DNA of 64,000 nt. Source: Paenibacillus sp. MSJ-34. Lineage in GTDB: Bacteria; Bacillota; Bacilli; Paenibacillales; Paenibacillaceae. The notes below the pieces were generated by a model. That model had not been told where the DNA came from. It saw only the letters and a program-made list of their open reading frames with translations, and searched no databases. The DNA is taken from positions 1 through 64,000 of the forward strand of contig NZ_JAHLPR010000026.1 in the NCBI RefSeq assembly GCF_018918005.1. The letters are read 5' to 3'. Positions 37,371-45,150 of this stretch are shown one piece after another; positions within the stretch are counted from its first letter, which is position 1; the number at the start of each line of letters is the position of its first letter. The position numbers and the translations under genes are program-made.

Positions 37371-38306
37371 GTGAGAAATACGGCATGCAACATTGCAGGC
37401 GTTTCGTTCCGCAATCCGATCGTTATGGCTGCGGGAACGTTCGGCTTCGGGCAAGAGTGCGCGAAATGGTACGACATTAATAAGCTGGGGGGCATCTCGG
37501 GCAATGGGGTGACTCTTCGTCCGACGGCGGGAGATGCCGGCGTTCGCGTGTGGGAAACGTCAGGGGGGATGCTTAACAGCGGCGGATTTGACAATCCGGG
37601 AATCCACGCGTTTCTGCAGGAAGAGCTGCCGTTCTGGGAAACGATCGAACCGGCGAAGATCGTCAATCTCGGCGGCGAATGCGTCGAAGATTACGTGATC
37701 GGCGCCAGGCTTGTGACGGAAGACGAAGAAATTCGCAGACGCCAAGGACGAAAGGCGATCGATATGATTGAATTGAACCTATCGTATCCGGATGTGCGGG
37801 CAGCCGGGGGCGGCTACGGCGTGAAGACGGCGATGGCGCGGGAGGTCGTCAGGGAAGCGCGTCAGGCGACGTCGCTGCCGCTTGTCGTCAAATTGTCCCC
37901 GAACGCGAAAAATATTGTGGAAATGGCGGTCATGTGCGAACAAGAAGGGGCGGACGGCATTTCGCTGATCAATACGATTCCCGGAATGAAAATCGACACG
38001 AAACAGCGGCGAAGCGTATTTCATAACGTTTATGCCGGCTTGTCCGGGCCGGCGATCAAGCCGATCGCGCTGCGAATGGTGCATCAGGTCGCTCGGCAAG
38101 TAACGGTTCCGGTGATGGGCATGGGCGGGATCGCTTCGGCGAACGACGTCATCGAATTCATTATGGCAGGCGCTGCGGTCGTTCAGATCGGGACGTATCA
38201 CTTTATGGATATGCGGGCGGGCGAAAAGTTGGTTGCAGGCGTCGAGAAATTTATGGAGGAAGAAAATATCGGATCGCTGGACGAAATACGGGGGATTATA
38301 CCATGA
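37371..38306 (+). CDS. Dihydroorotate dehydrogenase-like flavoprotein lacking the catalytic Cys
   Basis: The 311-residue TIM-barrel protein aligns over its whole length with class 1B PyrD (FMN-binding NPIVMAAGTFGFG, GMLNSGGFDNPG, VVKLSPN, LSGPAIKPIAL, GMGGIASANDVIEFIMAGA). Two active-site positions differ. The NISCPNV motif, whose Cys is the catalytic base, reads NLSYPDV (Tyr139, Asp141), and the substrate/FMN Lys of VKATTL is Asn45. There is also an insertion near 113-128. FMN binding is likely, orotate formation unlikely. No pyrK or other pyr gene is near. GTG follows GGAGGTG. It overlaps the LpdD-like gene by 4 nt. Confidence 0.85.
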   Translation: MRNTACNIAGVSFRNPIVMAAGTFGFGQECAKWYDINKLGGISGNGVTLRPTAGDAGVRVWETSGGMLNSGGFDNPGIHAFLQEELPFWETIEPAKIVNLGGECVEDYVIGARLVTEDEEIRRRQGRKAIDMIELNLSYPDVRAAGGGYGVKTAMAREVVREARQATSLPLVVKLSPNAKNIVEMAVMCEQEGADGISLINTIPGMKIDTKQRRSVFHNVYAGLSGPAIKPIALRMVHQVARQVTVPVMGMGGIASANDVIEFIMAGAAVVQIGTYHFMDMRAGEKLVAGVEKFMEEENIGSLDEIRGIIP

Positions 38307-38632
38307 ATTTCGAGCCGGCGATTCAAATCGCAGCCGAACGGATCGGCGCCGATTATTTGTTCGTGATTACCGGCGGGACGGCCCATATCGGGGCCAGCGC
38401 GACAGCTTGCCTGCGGGACGGAGAATGGATCGTTCAAACCGCCGCCGTGCCCGGACATCGCGAGCAAGATATTATCGGACCGCTTGCTTTGTATGCCGCC
38501 CGCACATTGCAGCGAACGTGCACGATTGTCATGGGCGTTCATTTCGACGGGGTGACGAAGACGGAAATCGAACGGATCGTCGCGCTCATTCGGAGCAAGA
38601 CGGCGGCGAAGATCGACGGGTTATTGCGTTAG
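38303..38632 (+). CDS. LpdD-like (prenylated-flavin chaperone type) small protein
   Basis: The 109-residue protein shows the pattern of LpdD-like domains: ITGGTAHIGASA near residue 25-37, then AAVPGHREQDIIGPLA, and a C-terminal MGVHFDGVTKTEIERIV. LpdD is the small subunit associated with prenylated-FMN decarboxylases such as gallate decarboxylase, and the domain is described as a prenylated-flavin chaperone (from memory). Its start overlaps the stop of the dihydroorotate-dehydrogenase-like gene in ATGA, so the two are made together. No UbiD or UbiX is in the window. A terminator follows directly. Confidence 0.72.
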   Translation: MNFEPAIQIAAERIGADYLFVITGGTAHIGASATACLRDGEWIVQTAAVPGHREQDIIGPLALYAARTLQRTCTIVMGVHFDGVTKTEIERIVALIRSKTAAKIDGLLR

Positions 38633-38663
38633 CCGGCATTGTTTTGGCCGGCACTTTTTTTTT
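38632..38663 (+). terminator. Terminator after the LpdD-like gene
   Basis: GCCGGC (38632-38637) pairs with GCCGGC (38647-38652) and is followed after AC by nine Ts. It separates this pair from the pspA operon. Confidence 0.8.
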
Positions 38664-38671
38664 GCTCATTT

Positions 38672-38697
38672 TGAAACGAAACGTAAAATGCTTCGTA
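38672..38697 (+). promoter_or_regulatory. ECF sigma (sigma-W-type) promoter of the pspA operon
   Basis: TGAAAC (38672-38677), exactly 16 bp, then CGTA (38694-38697) equals the Bacillus subtilis sigma-W consensus, 51 bp before pspA. pspA is a sigma-W target in B. subtilis, so this is strong evidence of envelope-stress control here. Confidence 0.8.
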
Positions 38698-38747
38698 AAC
38701 ATAGACATAAAGATAAAATTTACCGTTCCATAAGGAGGAGCCAGAAC

Positions 38748-39422
38748 ATGTCTATTTTCAAAAGATTGCGCGATTTAACGATGTCCAACATTAACGCTTT
38801 GATCGACAAAGCGGAAGATCCGGTAAAAATGACCGACCAGTACATCCGCGACATGCAGGAAGACTTGGAAGATGCGGAGAAAGCGGTGGCGGCGCAAATC
38901 GCGATCGAGAAAAAGTTCAAGCAGCTGTATGAAGAACAAGAGGCGTTGGTGCGCAAACGCGAAGAACAAGCGCATATCGCCGCGCAAGCGCAAAACATCG
39001 ATCTCGCCCGCCGCGCCTTGGAAGAGAAGAAGGCGGCCGAAGCGAAGATGAACGAGTACAAGGCGAGCTACGACCAGAATAAAGCGTCGGCCGACAATTT
39101 GCGCGCGAAACTTGACGAAATGCGCAAACAATTGACCGAGATGAAAAATAAGCGGGAAACGTTGATCGCCCGTTACAACGCCGCCAAAGCGCAAACGGAA
39201 ATCAACAAGGCGCTTACCGGTTTCAGTTCCGATACGGCGTCCGCAGGGCTGAAGCGCATGGAAGAAAAAATGCTGCAAATGGAAGCCCAGGCGGAAGCGA
39301 GCAACGAGATGGCAACGAAAGAAAAATCGTTGGACGATGAATTCGCAAGCCTCGGCAAAGATAAAGCGGTGGAAGACGAACTGGCCGCATTGATGAAAAA
39401 GTACGAGAAACCTGCGGAATAA
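38748..39422 (+). CDS. pspA: PspA/IM30 family envelope-stress protein
   Basis: The 224-residue protein is predicted to be almost entirely alpha-helical coiled coil. It starts with SIFKRLRDLTMSNINALIDKAEDPVKM, the amphipathic membrane-contacting helix of the family, and continues with heptad-rich segments to residue 205. PspA/Vipp1/LiaH proteins form ESCRT-III-like polymers that protect leaky membranes. The ATG follows AAGGAGG. It leads a set with DUF350, DUF4178 and DUF4247 genes, a known association of the Psp system, behind a sigma-W-type promoter. A hairpin follows that may reduce transcription into the next genes. Confidence 0.93.
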   Translation: MSIFKRLRDLTMSNINALIDKAEDPVKMTDQYIRDMQEDLEDAEKAVAAQIAIEKKFKQLYEEQEALVRKREEQAHIAAQAQNIDLARRALEEKKAAEAKMNEYKASYDQNKASADNLRAKLDEMRKQLTEMKNKRETLIARYNAAKAQTEINKALTGFSSDTASAGLKRMEEKMLQMEAQAEASNEMATKEKSLDDEFASLGKDKAVEDELAALMKKYEKPAE

Positions 39423-39433
39423 ACAATCGCTCA

Positions 39434-39469
39434 AGAAAGAAAACGTCTCGCGACGTTTTTTCTTTCTTC
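39434..39469 (+). terminator. Terminator-like hairpin between pspA and the DUF350 gene
   Basis: AAGAAAGAAAACGTC pairs with GACGTTTTTTCTTTCTT around TCGC. The T-rich arm makes it a plausible full or partial terminator, which would set PspA above the downstream products. Confidence 0.75.
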
Positions 39470-39540
39470 ATCGGGCCATTTCGCGCTGCGTCGTTCCAGC
39501 TAGGCCGACGGAGCGCACCAAATAGGTAAGGAGGATCGCG

Positions 39541-39957
39541 ATGGCGTTGACGTTGTCGAACGTATTGGGCATTCTGATCTGGACCGGAGCAGGAGCGGTT
39601 CTATTGTTTCTTTTGATGTATGTGGACTCGCTGTTTACGAACTACAAAGACTTTGAAGAAATTAAAAAAGGGAATATGGCGGTCACGACCCGCTTCGTCA
39701 TGAAACTGTTTGCGCAAGGCTATATTCTTGCTTCTTCGATCTCCAGTTCGGATAATTTATGGCTATGGGATGCGCTGGCCATTTCCGCCATTTCTTTCGT
39801 CATTTTATTTATTTTGGAATGGATCGTACGGTTTGTTTTGAAAGCGAGTGTCGGATTGAAGCTGGACGAGGGAACGAAACAGGGCAAAGTCGCTTACGCG
39901 CTATTCGCAGGTTCGCTTCACATCGTCGGCGCGCTGATCATTTCCGCATGTTTGTAA
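39541..39957 (+). CDS. DUF350 (YjfL-like) membrane protein
   Basis: The 138-residue protein has about four transmembrane helices (near residues 6-26, 52-70, 78-100 and 118-137) and the charged loop SLFTNYKDFEEIKKGN after the first helix, typical of DUF350. In E. coli the DUF350 protein YjfL is encoded with the PspA homologue YjfJ and a glutathionylspermidine-synthase-like protein, so the association with PspA is old. Its molecular role is not known. AAGGAGG precedes the ATG. Confidence 0.85.
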   Translation: MALTLSNVLGILIWTGAGAVLLFLLMYVDSLFTNYKDFEEIKKGNMAVTTRFVMKLFAQGYILASSISSSDNLWLWDALAISAISFVILFILEWIVRFVLKASVGLKLDEGTKQGKVAYALFAGSLHIVGALIISACL

Positions 39958-40011
39958 AGGCAATGGATGGATAACGACCAATCGAGATTTTTCCGTAAAG
40001 GAGCGCAAGCG

Positions 40012-40518
40012 ATGAGCCTATTGAAACGGATCAAAAATATCATATCGAAACCGGAGCCGCCGAAACCGGAGAAAACCGTCTTGCAATTGGGCCCCGGCGA
40101 TATTGTCGACGTCTCTCTTGTCACGTATCAAGTGGTCGGACGGACGCATAACCGCCAGCGGAACGCCGTTGTGCTTACGCTTGCGGACGGCAACACGATT
40201 CGCTATTTGCATATCGAGGAAAGGGAACGTACGGTATACGCGTTATACGAGCCGATCGACGGACGATTGGATACGCCGGACGAGGTGCCGACGACGATCG
40301 AGATGGAAGATCATACGTATTATATGGAGGAACGGTATTCGGGCATGGTAACCGCGGCGGGCAAGACGCCGTTCATGCATGGCGGAGAACAATACGTATG
40401 GCAATACCAATCGGACGATTACAAATTGCTGCGCATCGAATGGCAGGACGGACGATTTATGCTGTATGAAGGCGAGTCGGTCTTGCCTGCCGACGTTCAA
40501 GTAACGCGGGGAAGCTAA
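40012..40518 (+). CDS. DUF4178 domain protein
   Basis: The 168-residue soluble protein is predicted to be rich in beta strands (PGDIVDVSLVTYQVVGRT, YYMEERYSGMVTAAG, WQYQSDDYKLLRIEW), matching DUF4178, a domain found beside PspA and DUF350 in many bacteria. Biochemical function is unknown. The ATG at 40012 is preceded by AAAGGAG; upstream in-frame codons have none. It follows the DUF350 gene by 54 bp and is part of the same operon. Confidence 0.78.
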   Translation: MSLLKRIKNIISKPEPPKPEKTVLQLGPGDIVDVSLVTYQVVGRTHNRQRNAVVLTLADGNTIRYLHIEERERTVYALYEPIDGRLDTPDEVPTTIEMEDHTYYMEERYSGMVTAAGKTPFMHGGEQYVWQYQSDDYKLLRIEWQDGRFMLYEGESVLPADVQVTRGS

Positions 40519-40608
40519 TCCGCCGAGCGGATCGAACGCATCCGACGCAACCCTAGCACGTCAAATGCCCAGGAAGCATGCTTATTAAACGTTGAGGAGG
40601 TGTATGTC

Positions 40609-41358
40609 ATGCCACGGCGGCCTCTATTTCTATTGAAAATCGTGCTCGTCCTCAGTTTTTTCGTATCGCTGTTAAGCGGCTGCGGCGAATTCGGCGAAGT
40701 GACGATGAAAGAAACGTACCCGCTCGAATCGGTCAATAAAGACGGTTCGCAAACTTCCTATATTTATCGCGCCGCGAACAAGACCGTTCCCGAGGTGGCG
40801 CGGGAACTGGCGGAGCAGAAGAAACCGCGGCAGATCTCCAAAGAAGATGCGGAGCATATGTTTCTCGTTTATTCCAATGAATGGATTCATGTGCAGAAGG
40901 ACGAGCGAAATCCCGACGATACGCTGATTGAAGTCGATTCCGAGGAATATGTGAAGCAAAACTACAGTCCAAGCTTTTTGGAAGGATATCTCGTCGCCAG
41001 CCTGATCGGCAATATGTTCGATTCGCTCGGACGGCATGGAGATTATCGGGGATATTCGAGTCGGGACGTTTACCAGCCTGCGAAACAATACGAAGCGCCC
41101 ACGGCCAAGGATAAAAAAGCGATTCCGCCGCTAACGGTCGAGCGAAGCGGCTCGATTTTCAAGCGAGGCCAAGACAATTCCGGTTCTTCAAAGAAGGTAG
41201 GGGACAACGGCAACGTATTCGGCAAATCTTCGTCGGGGAAAATTGTAAAGGAGAAGGATGGCAAATCGGGGTTTGATTCCATATTCTCTCCTTCCAAATC
41301 GAAAAAACCGAAAACAAGGGTCGGAACCGGGAAAATATTCAAACGGGGAAGGCGATGA
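40609..41358 (+). CDS. DUF4247 lipoprotein
   Basis: The 249-residue protein begins with a basic, hydrophobic signal peptide and a lipobox LLSGC, so it is probably anchored outside the membrane. The body contains DAEHMFLVYSNEWIHVQ, SPSFLEGYLVASLIGNMF and a Ser/Lys/Gly-rich tail of about 90 residues with low complexity, as in DUF4247 proteins of Bacilli. The tail contains repeated RxGxIFKRG-like segments (RSGSIFKRGQ, VGTGKIFKRGR). The ATG at 40609 follows GAGGAGG. It is the last gene of the pspA set, closed by a terminator. Confidence 0.8.
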   Translation: MPRRPLFLLKIVLVLSFFVSLLSGCGEFGEVTMKETYPLESVNKDGSQTSYIYRAANKTVPEVARELAEQKKPRQISKEDAEHMFLVYSNEWIHVQKDERNPDDTLIEVDSEEYVKQNYSPSFLEGYLVASLIGNMFDSLGRHGDYRGYSSRDVYQPAKQYEAPTAKDKKAIPPLTVERSGSIFKRGQDNSGSSKKVGDNGNVFGKSSSGKIVKEKDGKSGFDSIFSPSKSKKPKTRVGTGKIFKRGRR

Positions 41359-41368
41359 CCAACAAGGA

Positions 41369-41416
41369 AAGGTATTGCGCGGGGGAGCGAAGGAATTCCC
41401 GCTGCGATGCCTTTTT
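41369..41416 (+). terminator. Terminator of the pspA-DUF4247 operon
   Basis: AAGGTATTGCGCGGG pairs with CCCGCTGCGATGCCTT (G-T pairs and one bulge), followed by TTTTT. Confidence 0.75.
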
Positions 41417-41438
41417 GTTATTTATACGTTGTTTTCGT

Positions 41439-41513
41439 TTGACAATCGCATCTAATTAGATTAGTATCTAATTTAACGAATATCTAATTAGATAGACATC
41501 TAATTTATAAGGG
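41439..41513 (+). promoter_or_regulatory. Sigma-A promoter overlaid by four 16-bp iterated ATCTAATT sites
   Basis: TTGACA (41439-41444) and TAGTAT (41462-41467) are 17 bp apart. Copies of ATCTAATT start at 41450, 41466, 41482 and 41498, exactly 16 bp apart. The first and third extend to the full palindrome ATCTAATTAGAT. The first lies in the spacer, the second overlaps the -10, and the last ends 6 nt before the GTG start. The arrangement suggests cooperative autorepression by the regulator that follows. Confidence 0.75.
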
Positions 41514-42121
41514 TGATTCTTATTCAACTTGAAAAACTCGTCAAATATTACAAGGCTTTAGCCGACCGCAACCGGATTCGAATGTTGATTTTACTCGCTC
41601 AAGGCGAGTTGAACGGACTCGCTTTGGCCGAGAAATTAGCCATTACGCCGGCAACGGTCACACATCATATCGCGAAGTTGAGGGAGGCGGGACTAATCAT
41701 GGAACGCAGAGAAAAAAACACGTCCTATTACGGGGTGAATCATTATTTGCTGAAACAAACGGACCGCGCTTTATTGCATTTGCTCGAGCAGCAACGAACG
41801 GGGTTTGCGCCCGAAGAACGTTCGGAAAAGAACGTGAAGTTGCGCCAGTCGGTATTGCGCAGTTTTCTTGCAAGCGACGGCACGTTGAAGCAAATTCCGG
41901 CGCAACTGAAGAAAAAGCTGATTGTGCTGGAGTATTTGGTTTCCGGCTTGGAGATGGGACAAAAGTATAAAGAGCGGGAAATCAACGAATGGATCAAAAA
42001 GGTTCATCCGGATTTCGCCACCATCCGCAGGGAATTTGTTATGCATCATTATATGTACCGGGAAAACGATATGTACGAATTGAACCCGCGGGAAATGTGG
42101 GCCAAGTGGGAAGACTTGTAA
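41513..42121 (+). CDS. ArsR-type regulator with DUF2087 domain
   Basis: The 202-residue protein has an N-terminal ArsR winged helix (YYKALADRNRIRMLILLAQGE, then ITPATVTHHIAKLREAGLI) and a C-terminal DUF2087 region (RSFLASDGTLKQIPAQLKKK, KEREINEWIKKVHPDFATIR). No ArsR metal-site cysteines are present. GTG at 41513 is taken as the start, though AAGGG touches it directly; the true start may be a few codons later. Upstream iterated sites suggest autoregulation. It is followed by a spermidine-synthase-like gene 30 bp later, so the two probably form one operon. Confidence 0.82.
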   Translation: MILIQLEKLVKYYKALADRNRIRMLILLAQGELNGLALAEKLAITPATVTHHIAKLREAGLIMERREKNTSYYGVNHYLLKQTDRALLHLLEQQRTGFAPEERSEKNVKLRQSVLRSFLASDGTLKQIPAQLKKKLIVLEYLVSGLEMGQKYKEREINEWIKKVHPDFATIRREFVMHHYMYRENDMYELNPREMWAKWEDL

Positions 42122-42151
42122 ACGATAGATACGAAAAGGGGGTGTCGGTCG

Positions 42152-42826
42152 ATGTACGCATACACGAATGGGGATCGCATTGTAACGATCGAACGCTGCG
42201 CGACGCCGCGCGGGGAACTTCAACTGCAGCGCAGAGGAACGGGCGAATACGAGATTGTTAGCAACGGTACCTTTCTGATGGCAACGTATAACGGAGAATC
42301 CGAAAAACGATTGGTCAAATCGGCGCTCGATGCGGTTGGCAAAACGGATTGCTCGGTATTGATCGGCGGGCTCGGCGTCGGTTATTCGCTGGAAGCGGCC
42401 GTGAACGATCCGCGGGTACGACGCGCGACCGTCGTCGAAATCGAAGACAAAATCATCGAGTGGAACCGTTCGCATCTGGCCCCATTCTCCGGCAACGCCG
42501 CCGGGCACAGCAAGGCGCGCATCGTTCACGCCGATTTGATCCGCTGGATGTCGCGCACGGAAGATACGTTCGACGCGATCTGCCTGGATATCGACAACGG
42601 GCCGGATTGGACGGTATTTCAGGAGAACGATCATTTGTACGGCGACGAAGGATTGGCCTCCCTAGGCCGCCTCTTGAATCCGCAGGGAGCCGTTTCCTTC
42701 TGGAGCGCTTCATCGTCTCCGGTATTTGCGGAACGGCTCGAGCGGCATTTCATTACCGTCGATATGCAAACCGTCGAGCGAAGCGACAACGTACATCCCG
42801 ACGTCGTTTATATCGCGAAACGTTAA
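42152..42826 (+). CDS. Spermidine-synthase-like Rossmann protein without the catalytic motif
   Basis: The 224-residue protein has the SpeE-like layout: N-terminal strands (VTIERCATPRGELQLQRRG, NGTFLMATYNGE), SAM-site-like LIGGLGVGYSLEAAV, VVEIEDKIIEWNR and LDIDNGPDWTVF. In SpeE the last motif is D(S/T)xDPxGP, with the Asp that deprotonates the amine; here DIDNGPDW breaks it, and GGGDGG is GGLGVG. It may thus bind SAM or a related ligand without aminopropyl transfer. It follows the DUF2087 regulator and lies next to the pspA set. Function unknown. Confidence 0.75.
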   Translation: MYAYTNGDRIVTIERCATPRGELQLQRRGTGEYEIVSNGTFLMATYNGESEKRLVKSALDAVGKTDCSVLIGGLGVGYSLEAAVNDPRVRRATVVEIEDKIIEWNRSHLAPFSGNAAGHSKARIVHADLIRWMSRTEDTFDAICLDIDNGPDWTVFQENDHLYGDEGLASLGRLLNPQGAVSFWSASSSPVFAERLERHFITVDMQTVERSDNVHPDVVYIAKR

Positions 42827-42833
42827 TCCGCCG

Positions 42834-43913
42834 CTATCGGGAGCGGCGCTCGATCGCCTCGGACATCGTCTTGTCGGTCAAATGGGCGTACACTTCGGTC
42901 GTCTCCGTCGAGGCGTGTCCAAGCTGTTCCTTCGTTTTATAAATGTCGTTCTGCAAATAATAGTCTGTTGCAAAGGAATGTCGAAGCTTATGTACCGTCA
43001 AATAAGGCTTGCCGAATCGCTTTGCGTATTTGACGATCATTTCTTGAATCGCCCGTTTCGTCATGCGCTTGCCTTCTTTGTGTCCGTTCGGGACGGCCAG
43101 GAAGAGAGCTTTTTCCTTTTTCGGCGCGCAATAGCGCGTCGTGCGCAGCTGCATATAGGCGATCAGATCGGCCTTTGCATCCTCACGGAAATAAACGGGC
43201 GTCTTGAACGTCTCGTCGTTATTCCCTTTCCGGTACACATGCACCAGTTTGTTGGCCAAATCCACATCGTCCACGTTCAGATTGACGACCTCCGACACCC
43301 GCAACCCCGAATTCAAGATTAAATTCGCTATGCTTGCGTCGCGCTGCTTGTTCAGTTCATATGCATAGAGCGCTTGCTTGTTGTTGGCGATATCGTTCAT
43401 ATATCCGCTATGAATATAAGCGATGAATTCGCCGATTTCCTCTTCTTCCAACAGCTTGCCTTTCAAGCGGGCCGCCGTATCTTTCGGCTTATGGATTCGT
43501 TTGATTTCAACTTTGGCCATGATGTTCCGTTTCAGCAGCGGATAAAAGTTTTCATCCTCGGCAATTTGGCTCAAATAATGAAATAAAGAACGAAGCGACG
43601 ACAGCTTGCGCGAAATCGTAATTCTCGAATTGGCGTTTTCCTTGTACGTTCCGAGAAAGATCCGGAAATTGACGATGTTGTCCATCGTCAGCACTTCCAA
43701 GTCTTGCAGCGCAATGTCTTTCATCTCCGCCGCGCTCGTCAATCCTTCGGCCATGAGCCACGTGAAAAAGATTTCGTAATCTCTCGTATATTCCAAAAGG
43801 GTGGAGGGAGATAGATCGGGCAATTTATAATCGATAAACATTTGGACGAACCATGGAAACAACGGGGTTCGCTTCTCTAGCTCATGCCGGTCCTTTACCT
43901 TCTGCACATTCAT
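42834..43913 (-). CDS. xerS: Tyrosine recombinase, XerS-like
   Basis: The 359-residue protein has a core-binding N-terminal domain and a catalytic domain with the family residues: Arg in NSGLRVSEVV, Lys in the RKGNNDETFKTP hairpin, HKLRHSFAT, LGHASTETT and the nucleophile Tyr in VYAHLTDK. Length and the N-terminal TPLFPWFVQMFIDYKLPDLSP resemble XerS, the single-recombinase chromosome-dimer-resolution enzyme of streptococci and some other Bacilli, but a phage or element integrase is not excluded. AGGGGTG precedes the ATG. I found no clear dif-like core in the 380-bp upstream region. Confidence 0.78.
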   Translation of the reverse strand: MNVQKVKDRHELEKRTPLFPWFVQMFIDYKLPDLSPSTLLEYTRDYEIFFTWLMAEGLTSAAEMKDIALQDLEVLTMDNIVNFRIFLGTYKENANSRITISRKLSSLRSLFHYLSQIAEDENFYPLLKRNIMAKVEIKRIHKPKDTAARLKGKLLEEEEIGEFIAYIHSGYMNDIANNKQALYAYELNKQRDASIANLILNSGLRVSEVVNLNVDDVDLANKLVHVYRKGNNDETFKTPVYFREDAKADLIAYMQLRTTRYCAPKKEKALFLAVPNGHKEGKRMTKRAIQEMIVKYAKRFGKPYLTVHKLRHSFATDYYLQNDIYKTKEQLGHASTETTEVYAHLTDKTMSEAIERRSR

Positions 43914-44293
43914 GAATTAACACCCCTAATAATTAACTTCATTAAATATAAAATGCCGTCTTACTGCATTCGACTGTCCGAGCGGCTTTGTTGTTGCGAG
44001 TAAAATTATAACATATCCTCGCGGGCAGTTGGCTACCTTTCCTTTTCCGGCATTTCTTTTTTTCCGCCTTTTGTGGAAATCCCTTTTACTCAGGATAGAG
44101 AAATGCGGCTTAAGAAGAACTGGAACGAGGAGATTCATATAAATAACAGTTTTCTGAACAAAGGGGATATCGACAAAAGGAAAGGGAATGCAAACATCAG
44201 GTCGTATAAATTTGAAAAGTTGTCACAAATTGAATAAAATAATACTAATAGAAAAAGTTGAAAATTAGTAGATATGCGAAGGGAAGGGACAGG
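43914..44293. other. 380-bp divergent intergenic region
   Basis: Between the XerS-like gene and the AraC-type regulator lies AT-rich DNA with no gene. A promoter for the regulator is visible: TTGTCA (44220-44225), 17 bp, TACTAA (44243-44248). No dif-like palindrome was recognised. Confidence 0.55.
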
Positions 44294-45091
44294 ATGACGA
44301 CTGGGCGATATCCGGAAATCGACGAAGTGATCGCATATATACATCGACATATCTACGAGCCGCTTTCGCTTAACGAATTGGCCAGCTACGCGGGCTATAG
44401 CCCTTATCATTTCACGCGCATTTTCAAAGAAAAAATCGGGCTGTCGCCTTTATATTTCGTATCCGCTCTCCGGTTGCAGAAAGCGAAAGATTTATTGCTG
44501 CATACCAAATTGAGCATCCGCGATATCGGGCTCGAAATCGGACAGCAAAGTTTGGGCACCTTTACGACCCGTTTTACCGAACGGGTTGGCGTCACGCCGT
44601 CCGACTTCCGGAACCAAGCGTTGCAAGCGGATCAGCATATTCGCACTTTGCAGCATTGGAACGATTGGACTTCGCCGCATTCCGCATTCAATCCGTATGC
44701 AACGGTACACGGCACCATCGATGCGGAAATTCCCTTCGAGGGCGTCATTCTGATCGGTTTGTTCGCCAAACCGATCCCCGAAGGATTGCCCTTATACGGA
44801 ACGCTTCTTGCTTCCGTCGGCGATTTTTCTTTTGCGAACGTCAAGCCCGGCATCTATTACTTGATGGCGACCTCGGTTTCATGGGGGACGCAGGCCAAAG
44901 ACATTTTGCTGCCGCAGACGACATTGCGGGCCCGATTGAAGAAGCCGATTGTCGTGGAGCCGTTCACGGCCGTTCCGCACCAACAATTGACGCTATACGG
45001 TCCAAGGCTGGACGATCCGCCGATTCTCATTTCTTTGCCGCTGCTGATGGACCGCTTCCTCAATCGGATGTTCGAACATAGCAATCGATAA
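44294..45091 (+). CDS. AraC-type regulator with N-terminal DNA-binding domain
   Basis: The 265-residue protein places the two helix-turn-helices of AraC at its N-terminus (LSLNELASYAGYSPYHFTRIFKEKIG; LSIRDIGLEIGQQSLGTFTTRF) and a C-terminal domain of about 150 residues that looks like a GyrI/Rob-type small-molecule pocket (FEGVILIGLFAKPIPEG; ISLPLLMDRFL). The ATG at 44294 follows AAGGGAAGGG. A VOC-family gene starts 60 bp downstream, so ligand or toxicant response is plausible, but no inducer can be inferred. Confidence 0.83.
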   Translation: MTTGRYPEIDEVIAYIHRHIYEPLSLNELASYAGYSPYHFTRIFKEKIGLSPLYFVSALRLQKAKDLLLHTKLSIRDIGLEIGQQSLGTFTTRFTERVGVTPSDFRNQALQADQHIRTLQHWNDWTSPHSAFNPYATVHGTIDAEIPFEGVILIGLFAKPIPEGLPLYGTLLASVGDFSFANVKPGIYYLMATSVSWGTQAKDILLPQTTLRARLKKPIVVEPFTAVPHQQLTLYGPRLDDPPILISLPLLMDRFLNRMFEHSNR

Positions 45092-45150
45092 GAAATGATC
45101 CGGTTTATTTCGTGTCATAATAATAAAAAAGAAGAATTGAGGTGGATGTA

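Noticed and set aside
37371-38306. Calling the flavoprotein a normal PyrD
   Set aside because: The catalytic Cys is Tyr and the key Lys is Asn, and no pyrimidine genes are adjacent.
41771-42634. 287-codon antisense frame across the ArsR and SpeE-like genes
   Set aside because: Both sense genes are well supported, and the antisense product has no recognisable motif.
43914-44293. A dif site for the XerS-like recombinase
   Set aside because: No 28-31-bp palindromic core with a spacer was recognised.
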